From: Anaeramoeba ignava
Taxonomy: Eukaryota; Metamonada; Anaeramoebidae
Length of the DNA: 64,000 nucleotides
Assembly (NCBI GenBank): GCA_028826165.1
Contig: JAPDFW010000080.1
Span: 275,001-339,000, forward strand
Direction: 5' to 3'
Shown: piece by piece, positions 57,287 through 64,000 of the stretch
Layout: every line of letters starts with the position of its first letter
How positions within the stretch are numbered: position 1 is the first letter of the stretch
Translations under genes and position numbers: made by a program
Notes under the pieces: model-generated
The model's database searches: none
Seen by the model: only the letters and a program-made list of their open reading frames with translations
Told to the model about the DNA's origin: nothing

Positions 57287-59084
57287 TTTCTTTCAATTCT
57301 TGTTCTTGTTGTTTCATTTGATTATTAAATTTGTTAATTAATAAATCCAATAAATTTGGATATGTTTGATTTAATTGAAAATAATCAATTGCTCTTACAA
57401 TTTCAGGTATTATTTCACCTATAATTTCAATATCTTCTTTAATTTGATTTGAATAAATCCAATATTCAAATATTTGAAATGATTTATTACTTAATTCACT
57501 ATAATCTGTAACTTTATTAGATTTATCTTCTGTTACAGATAAAAACATTCCTCGATATAATTCACTTCTCATTATTAATATTAATTTTGGAAATTTATAT
57601 TTCTTTTCTTTTCTTTCAATAATAAAATCTTTTTCATTTTCATTTAAATAAATTCTTTTCATTGTTTCTTCTATTTTTTCATTGGAATTTATAATTTCTT
57701 TAATTTCAGAATATAATTTTGGATTTATTTTAGAATTATTTGAATAAATCATTTCAAATATTTGATTTGATTCTTTAATTGATTTATTTGAAATAATTTG
57801 TTGAAGTTTTTCAATTTGATTTTGATTTTGATTTAATCTATATTTTAATATTAATTTATGAGCTGAAATTATTGAACCATTTTCTGTTTTAAATGAAATA
57901 TCACAAAATTCTTTTCTTCTAAATAATTTTATCAAATCTTCTTCAAGATTGGAAAAAGAAGGAGGAGAATAATAAATAAATGAATTGTTAAATCCACAAG
58001 AAATATGATAATTAGAAATATTTTCATTAAATCTTAATTTAGGAAGTTCAATTTTATTTGGATTTTTATGTAACATTAGATTATCAGTTCCTAATTGACC
58101 TGAAGAATTGATTCCAAATCCAATCATTTTATTGTTTGTTGTTAAAATTAAAGTATGATTGAATCCAACAGAAATTTCAAGAATATCATCATTATTTTCA
58201 AATAAAGGTAAATTCAACTCAGTAAATTTATTTATTTGTTTTTGATGTCCATTGTATAAAAAAAACCCACTTGAATAAAGTTTTCTTTTTAGATTTTCAT
58301 CTTCATTTTCAATCAACATTATTGAATGGAAATTTCCACATTGAATATCAATTATTTTACCTTTTGGAACATTTTGGATTTGGGTTAATGTTTGGATTTT
58401 TGTTTCATCTTTTGTTGTTTCTCCTAATCCAAGTTGACCATGTTTATTAAAACCACATCCAAATAATTCTTGATTTGAATTTAAAAGAAAAACAAACTTG
58501 GAGGCATTTCCTGAAAATATTTTAGAAACATTTTTCATCATTAAAATTGGTTTTTTTGCTTTTTTAAGTGTTTTAGAATCAAAACCAAGTTGAGAATCAT
58601 AATTTAAACCAATTCCATAAGCATTTTGATTTGAAGTTAATAAATAAATTGAACTATCTCCAGAAACAATATCTTGAATTATTCTATCATTTGAATCTTC
58701 AATTAATGATGAAATATTGATAAATTCATTTGGATTTTTTGGATTAATATCTTCTCCTTTGGCAAATACACTTCCTTCTATTGTTAAAATAGCTTCATTT
58801 CGAAAACCAGCAGTTACTTTTTGAATATTTTCAATTTGGATTTTTTGAGGATTTTGTTTTGAATCATTTTCATTTAAATATTCTATTGCTTTTCCATTTT
58901 TAAAAAGGAAAATTGTTCCAAAATCACTTGTTGAAATTTGTTTAATTTGTTTTTCATTTTCATTTTCATTTTCATTTTCATTTTCATTTTCAAATTTAAA
59001 TTGAATTGGTTTTATTATTTTATTTGGCTTATTTTTTAAAAGTTTTGGTTCTTCATTTGAACCAAAAAATATAATTTCATTCAT
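57024..59084 (-). CDS. RCC1-BTB protein, copy C, with Lys/Glu tail and CaaX-like end
   Basis: Single exon, 686 residues. Residues 1 to about 590 follow copy A closely (GFNKHGQLGLGETTKDE; EDIEIIGEIIPEIVRAIDYF). Instead of ending at the shared NKFNN, it continues for about 95 residues: QMKQQEQELKEKE, KEKEKEKKKKKL, then many ELKEK units and finally KKQKQKCLIF. The last four residues C-L-I-F fit a CaaX prenylation box with a polybasic stretch before it, which would send the protein to membranes. Phe as X favours geranylgeranylation. Copies A and B lack this. The ATG is preceded by the same flank as copy A. Confidence 0.9.
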
Positions 59085-59178
59085 TTTCGAAAAGAAAAAA
59101 ATGAAAAATAATTTTTGAAATTTTAATTTTGATTTTAATTTTAATTTTATTTTTAATTTTAATTTTAATTTTGAAATT

Positions 59179-59467
59179 TTAATTTTGATTATTAAATTTA
59201 TTAATTAATAAATCAAATAAATTTGGATTTGTTTGATTTAATTGAAAATAATCAATTCCAATTTCAATTTCATTAATGATTTGTTGTGTAATTTGAATTT
59301 CTTCTTTAATTTGATTTGAATAAATCCAATATTCAAATATTTGAAATGATTTATTACTTAATTCACTATAATCTGTAACTTTATTTGATTTATCTTCAGT
59401 TACAGATAAAAACATTCCTCGATATAATTCACTTCTCATTATTAATATTAATTTTGGAAATTTATTT
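59179..59467 (-). pseudogene. Truncated RCC1-BTB copy, C-terminal fragment of copy-B type
   Basis: Encodes only the last BTB segment (RSELYRGMFLSVTEDK to DLLINKFNNQN). Its tail QIKEEIQITQQIINEIEIGIDYF matches copy B rather than A or C. Homology to B stops abruptly at about 59,465, just before the upstream flank of the next BTB-TLDc gene. The RCC1 propeller and first BTB are missing. It sits beside copy C in the same order and orientation as B beside A, so it is probably the remnant of a duplicated A-B pair. An internal ATG leaves 86 codons open; function unlikely. Confidence 0.85.
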
Positions 59468-59555
59468 TAAATTAATTTATAAATTAAATATTAAATTAAA
59501 AATAATTTTTCATTTTTAATTTTTCATTTTTTTCTTTTTAAAACTTTTAAATAAA

Positions 59556-61037
59556 ATGAAAAATTATTTAAATTTAGAAAAACTTTCAAATGATTTAAAA
59601 AATTTATTTCAAAATCAAAATCAAAATCAAAATCAAAATGAAAGTTATTTTGATTTTGAAATAATTTGTGAGCAAAATGAAATTTCATTTAAAACTCATA
59701 AATCAATTCTTTCTTCGAGAAGTCATTATTTTAAATCTCTTTTTAAATCTAAAATGAAAGAATATCAAGAAAATAAATTAATTCTAAAAGATGTTTCAAG
59801 TTCAATTCTATTTCCAATTTTGAATTATTTTTATTCAGGAAAGATTGAAATTAATTTAGAAAATGCAATTCAAATTTTAATTTTTTCATCAAAATATTTA
59901 ATTGATGAATTAATTGAAACTTGCTCAAAATTTATTAAAAAGAATTTTAAATTTGAAATTGCTGTTGATATTCTTAAATTATCTGAATCAATGAACTTAA
60001 ATAAATTATTAGATTATTCTTATCAATTTATTTCTAAAAATTTTAAAGAATTTATTAAAACTCCATTTTTTCTTGAACTTGAAGAAAATCATTTAAAATC
60101 AATATTATTAAATGATGAAATTCCAACAAATGAATTTGAAACGTTTCAATCAATAATAAAATGGGGAAAACATAAATCAAATATTAATCAAGAAAAACTT
60201 AAAAAAGAAGAAAAAGAAAAATTACAAAATCAAATTTCAAATCTTATTGATAAAATAAGATTTATTGATTTTTCAAAACAAGAACTTAAAGATACTTTAC
60301 AAGAAGAATTAATTCCAAATCAAATTTCACAAAAATTAATTCAATTCAAAAAACTTCAAAAAAATAAAAAAAATGAAAAAAAATTAAAAGAATTTATTGA
60401 AAAAGAAAATCAAAATTCATTCATTTTCAAATCAAGATTTAAATTTGATTCAGAAATTGTTAAAGATCGAGAACATATCAAGAAATTAAAAGAATGGATA
60501 AATGATAATGAATTCTTTTCCAAAATGAAAAAAGGATTTTCAGCAAAACGAGATGGGTTTAATTGCAAAAATTGGCATTCAATTTGTGATAATAAAGGAA
60601 AAACATTATTTATTATCAAAACAAAACAAAATTTTATTTTTGGAGGATTTACTTCAGTTGGATGGGCAAATGATAAATCAAAGTGGAGAGAAGATGATAG
60701 AAACGGAAGTGTTGGATTTATTTCAGATTCAAATGCATTTATTTTTTCATTAAGAAATGATAAAAATGATAGAAAACCAGAAAAATTTACAATTAAAAAA
60801 GGAAAAGAAGAATTTGCAATTTATTATGATTTAGGTGATGGTCCAACTTTTGGAAAATATGGGAATGGAAATGCTGAATTTTGTTTTCATTATGGTTTAC
60901 AAGGATATTATTCTAATTTTGGATATTGTTACAATCTTCCTAAAGGAATTAAATGGAATACAGGCAAATCTAGAAGTTATTTAGCTGGTTATGGATATGA
61001 TTGGGTTGTTGATGAACTTGAGACTTTTTTTATTTAA
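59556..61037 (+). CDS. BTB-BACK-TLDc protein, copy 2 (intact)
   Basis: Single exon, 493 residues. An NQ-repeat near residue 20 precedes the BTB domain (about 25-135), a BACK-like helical region (about 140-255: EIAVDILKLSESMNLNKLLD) and a TLDc domain (about 290-490: MKKGFSAKRDGF, NWHSICDNKGKTLFIIK, FIFGGFTSVGW, FGYCYNLPKGIKWN, VDELETFFI). In animals, BTB-TLDc proteins (BTBD-like, TLDC) act as adaptors and TLDc binds V-ATPase; a role here is inferred. It shares about 50 upstream and about 15 downstream bases with copy 1, defining a compact duplicon. Same strand as copy 1, opposite to the RCC1-BTB genes. Confidence 0.93.
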   Translation: MKNYLNLEKLSNDLKNLFQNQNQNQNQNESYFDFEIICEQNEISFKTHKSILSSRSHYFKSLFKSKMKEYQENKLILKDVSSSILFPILNYFYSGKIEINLENAIQILIFSSKYLIDELIETCSKFIKKNFKFEIAVDILKLSESMNLNKLLDYSYQFISKNFKEFIKTPFFLELEENHLKSILLNDEIPTNEFETFQSIIKWGKHKSNINQEKLKKEEKEKLQNQISNLIDKIRFIDFSKQELKDTLQEELIPNQISQKLIQFKKLQKNKKNEKKLKEFIEKENQNSFIFKSRFKFDSEIVKDREHIKKLKEWINDNEFFSKMKKGFSAKRDGFNCKNWHSICDNKGKTLFIIKTKQNFIFGGFTSVGWANDKSKWREDDRNGSVGFISDSNAFIFSLRNDKNDRKPEKFTIKKGKEEFAIYYDLGDGPTFGKYGNGNAEFCFHYGLQGYYSNFGYCYNLPKGIKWNTGKSRSYLAGYGYDWVVDELETFFI

Positions 61038-61171
61038 TAACAAAATCAAAATATCTTTTTTTCTTTTGATAACAAATTCTTCATTTTCCGAAAAATTCCA
61101 ATTAAAAAAAAAGCAAAAAAAATTTTTTTTGATTTGAAAATTTTTGGTTGAAATAATTTCAACAAACAATT

Positions 61172-62733
61172 TTATTTTCTTGTAAAAGATTGTGGAGGAT
61201 TTGGTAAATTTTTTGGAATTTCTGGAATTTCATTAAAAGTTTTCAAAGTATCAATTTCATTAAATAGTGTTGTTAATTCTTCTATTTCTTTCAAAGTTTC
61301 AGGTTCTTTAACATTTCCATCAAGCAAAAATCTTAAAGAATCAACCCATCTTACAAAATTCTATTTTAAAACACAATTCAAAAAGAATTTTAATTTTAAT
61401 TTTAATTCAATTTTAATTTTAATTTTAATTTTAATTTTAATTTTAATTTTAATTTTAATTTTAATTTTAATTTTAATTTTAATTTTAATTTTAATTTTAA
61501 TTTTAATTTTAATTTTAATTTTAATTTAAATTTTAATTTTAATTTTAATTTTAATTTTAATTTTAATTTTAATTTTAATTTTAATTTTAATTTTAATTTT
61601 AATTTTAATTTTAATTTTAATTTTAATTTTAATTTTAATTTTAATTTTAATTTTAATTTTAATTTTTAATTTTAATTTTAATTTTAATTTTTGAATTTAC
61701 TTCTCTTGTTGTAGTTGAAAATATTTGAGCATTTTTTTCGTTTACTAAAGCAAAAGCAGAATCTGGATCAATTTTTTTAGAAATTTTCAAAGTTGCTAAA
61801 TGTTTACCAGTTAATACTTGATTAAAATCCTTAATTCTAACTAAATTTTAAAATTAAATTTTAAATTTAAATTTAATTTTGAATTTAATTTTGAATTTAA
61901 TTTTGAATTTAATTTTGAATTTGATTTTGAATTAAATATTGAATTTAATTTTGAATTTAATTTTGAATTAAATATTGAATTTAATATTGAATTTAATATT
62001 GAATTTAATTTTGAATTTAATATTGAATTAAATTTTGAATTTAATTTTGAATTAAATTTTGAATTTAATATTGAATTTAATTTTGAATTTTGAATTTTAA
62101 TTTTGAATTAAATATTGAATTTAATTTGAATTTTGAATTTATAAATTTTATTGAATTTAATTTTGAATTTAATATTGAATTAAATTTTGAATTTAATTTT
62201 GAATTAAATTTTGAATTTAATATTGAATTAAATTTTGAATTTAATATTGAATTTAATTTTGAATTTAATTTTGAATTTAATATTGAATTTAATATTGAAT
62301 TTAATTTTGAATTAAATATTGAATTTAATATTGAATTTAATTTTGAATTTAATTTTGAATTTAATTTTGAATTTAATTTTGAATTTAAATTGTAATGAAA
62401 ATTTGATGAAAAAATTAATTAAGAGTAAAAATTATTGTGTCTTTGATTTGTTTCTTTTTATTCAAAAAAAAAAAAATAAAAATAATAATAAATATAAATT
62501 CGAAATTTACGTTCAGATTGAAAATTTCCTTTTGTTGAAGTATTTCCACTTTTTAAGATATCAGCGCCAACAATTTCACTTTTAGAATCGTTAAGTTTAA
62601 AAAATCTTGTTTGAGCTTTTCCAGACTTTACTTTATCTAACATTGTTCCTTGTAATAAAATTTGAACATATTTTTCAATTACTAGTTCTTTTGCTTCTGG
62701 TTTTATTTGATCTTGAAATCTTAAACCGTGCAT
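61172..62733 (-). CDS. Small PH-domain protein (ELMO/PLC-type PH)
   Basis: Three exons on the complement: 62511-62733, 61701-61840, 61172-61360; 552 coding bases, 183 residues. Exon 1 gives the first strands (ILLQGTMLDKVK, TRFFKLNDSKSEIV). The split Leu codon joins to RIKDFNQVLTGKHLA and DSAFALVNEKNAQIFSTTTRE. Exon 3 supplies the C-terminal helix NFVRWVDSLRFLLDG and a Pro-rich end. This is the PH form seen in phospholipase C and ELMO proteins, which binds phosphoinositides or proteins. No other domain is present, so a partner is likely. All junctions use GT/AG and keep frame. Confidence 0.8.
61361..61700 (-). repeat. Intron 2 of PH gene: TTTTAA hexamer array
   Basis: 340 bases, almost all perfect TTTTAA hexamers (plus-strand view), the purest example in the window. 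Confidence 0.88.
61841..62510 (-). repeat. Intron 1 of PH gene: GAATTTAAT-type array
   Basis: 670 bases; the core (about 61,860-62,393) alternates GAATTTAATTTT, GAATTTAATATT and GAATTAAATATT 12-base units. The last 115 bases before the donor are non-repetitive. Confidence 0.86.
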
Positions 62734-62934
62734 TTAATTTTTGAAAATTTAAATCAAGTAAAAATGATTTGAAAAAAAAAAATGATTTTTTAAAAAATTT
62801 AAAAAAAAAATTCTTTTGTTAAAAAAATTTTTTCTTTTTTTTATTTTAAGGAAAAATTCTCTTCTTTTTTTAATCTTTTTTTAATCTTTTTATTTAATCT
62901 TTTTATTTAATCTTTTTTTAATCTTTTTTTAATT
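62734..62934. promoter_or_regulatory. Short intergenic region upstream of the PH gene
   Basis: About 200 bases with T-runs and repeated AATCTTTTT units. Presumed promoter of the PH gene and 3' end of the URI1-like gene; both lie on the minus strand. Confidence 0.35.
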
Positions 62935-64000
62935 TTATTTCTTTTTTAATTCAGATTTAAAAACTGAAATTCTTTTTGGTTTTTTTTGATTTTTAATTTT
63001 TTTTCTTTTTCTTTTTCTTTTAAATTTATTGTTTCATTTTTTTCAATAACAACAGGAACAAAAGCAGATTTATAATATTTAAAAAGATCTCCAGGATTTT
63101 GTATTTTAGATAAATTTTGTTTTAATTCTTGACTTTTTTCTATTTTATTTGATTTTGATTTTGATTTTGATTTTGATTTTGATTTTGATTTTGATTTTGA
63201 TTTTGATTTTCATTTTCATTTTCATTTTCATTTTTCATTTTGATTTTCATTTTCATTTTCATTTTGAATTTGAATTTGATTTTGATTTTGATTTTGATTT
63301 TCATTTTTATTATTATTTTCATATTTTTGATTTTCATTTTCATTTTTATTAAAATTTTCAAATCTTTCTTGTTCTTGTTGCTCTAAAAGTTTTAATTTTT
63401 CAAAAATTTCATCATCAGTTAAATCTTCAATTTCTTGTTCAACTTGTTTTTGAATTTTATTTTTGAATGAATTTGAATAATTTTCATTATTATTTTCATT
63501 ATTATTTTCATTATTATTTTGATTTTCAATTTGAATTTGATTTTCATTTTGAATTTGAATTTGATTTTTATTTTGATTTTCATTATTTTCATTTTATTTT
63601 ATTTTTTGATTTTTATTTTGATTTTCATTATTTTCATTATTATTTTCATTTTGATTTTCATTTTTTTTATTTTTTCATTTTTATTTTCATTTTTATTTAT
63701 CATTTTTATTTTTCAAATTTTGATTTTGATTTTCATTATTTTCATTATTATTTTCATTTTCAATTTGAAATTTTCATTTTCAATTTCATTATTATTTTCA
63801 TTTTCATTTCATTTCCATTTTCATTTTCATTTTCATTTTCATTATTATTTTTATTTTCATTTTCAAATTGAATTTGATTTTCATTTTGAATTTGAATTTC
63901 ATTTTCATTTTCATTTTCATTTTAATTTTCATTATATTTTTTTCATTTTCGATTTTCATTTTCATTTTCATTTTCATTTTGATTATTTTCATTTTCATTT
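62935..64000 (-). pseudogene. URI1-like prefoldin, 3' part, frame-broken in repeats
   Basis: The gene enters from the right edge. Minus-strand coding pieces show a URI1-like C-terminal pattern: QEIEDLTDDEIFEKLKLLEQ, later PGDLFKYYKSAFVPVVIEK, and KPKRISVFKSELKKK before TAA at 62,935-62,937. Human URI1 ends with a similar AFSGSVIEK and KRVSKFK. URI1 is a prefoldin-like chaperone bound to RNA polymerase subunit RPB5. Between these pieces lie Asn/Glu/Gln repeats. The frame must change at least three times: after a five-A run near 63,232, again near 63,140, and in the eight-A run near 62,980-62,988. I list it as broken, but homopolymer errors could explain all of it. The region 63,466-64,000 is nearly all such repeat. 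Confidence 0.5.

Noticed and set aside
1-64000. Organellar or bacterial origin because of extreme A+T
   Set aside because: Spliceosomal introns, nuclear chromatin and signalling families, and standard stops show nuclear DNA.
1-64000. Transposons or integrated viruses
   Set aside because: No transposase, reverse transcriptase, integrase, capsid or terminal inverted repeat was recognised; intron bulk is simple repeat.

Overview
This window is nuclear DNA from a protist with an extremely A+T-rich genome. The evidence is GT-AG spliceosomal introns in most genes, eukaryote-only protein families (Piezo, RCC1-BTB, BTB-TLDc, DENN, Tousled-like kinase, SEC11, NCOR-type SANT protein) and no operons. 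TAA and TGA both end genes where homology ends, so the code looks standard. Coding low-complexity tracts rich in Asn/Gln/Glu, long simple-repeat introns and the abundance of RCC1-BTB and BTB-TLDc proteins suggest an amoeboid or metamonad lineage such as Anaeramoeba. That placement is inference from style, not a database result.

Layout. Bases 1-12,211: a possible 3' exon of a gene off the left edge; an HMG-box protein (-); a large protein with a CH/HOOK-like start and about seven PH-like repeats (+); an 11-exon FHA-kinase of CHK2/Rad53 type (+). Bases 12,503-21,167: one Piezo mechanosensitive channel gene (-). Bases 21,414-33,218: ribosomal protein S18 (+), a ZnF-USP-DUSP deubiquitinase (-), a 1.3 kb minisatellite, a DENN-domain Rab exchange factor in 7 exons (-), and a probable C1orf131/DUF4602-like nucleolar protein (-). 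Bases 33,703-44,124: an NCOR/SMRT-like SANT corepressor (+), a Tousled-like kinase (-), and the SEC11 signal peptidase catalytic subunit (-). Bases 45,126-47,631: a membrane-anchored S41 protease (-). Bases 47,713-61,037: a locally duplicated cluster with three RCC1-BTB genes plus one truncated copy (-), a cyclin (-), a C2-like/coiled-coil protein with a giant Asn/Gln tract (+), two BTB-BACK-TLDc copies (+, one frameshifted) and a tRNA-like gene. Bases 61,172-64,000: a small PH-domain protein (-) and the 3' end of a URI1-like gene (-).

I built the gene models by joining exons by hand: each junction keeps frame, uses GT and AG, and restores a recognisable domain. Introns fall into two classes: short ones (about 60-210 bases) and long ones (about 340-1,410 bases). 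Every long one consists almost wholly of an A/T simple repeat. Four genes carry frame breaks inside homopolymers or low-complexity tracts; consensus error is the simplest explanation, but it cannot be settled here.

No single multi-gene 'system' is evident. The parts most worth a second look are the co-duplicated RCC1-BTB/BTB-TLDc cluster (one copy has gained a Lys/Glu tail and a CaaX-like terminus), the CH/PH-repeat protein, the SEC11 with Asn at the catalytic His position, the repeat-filled introns, and the odd tRNA-like gene.
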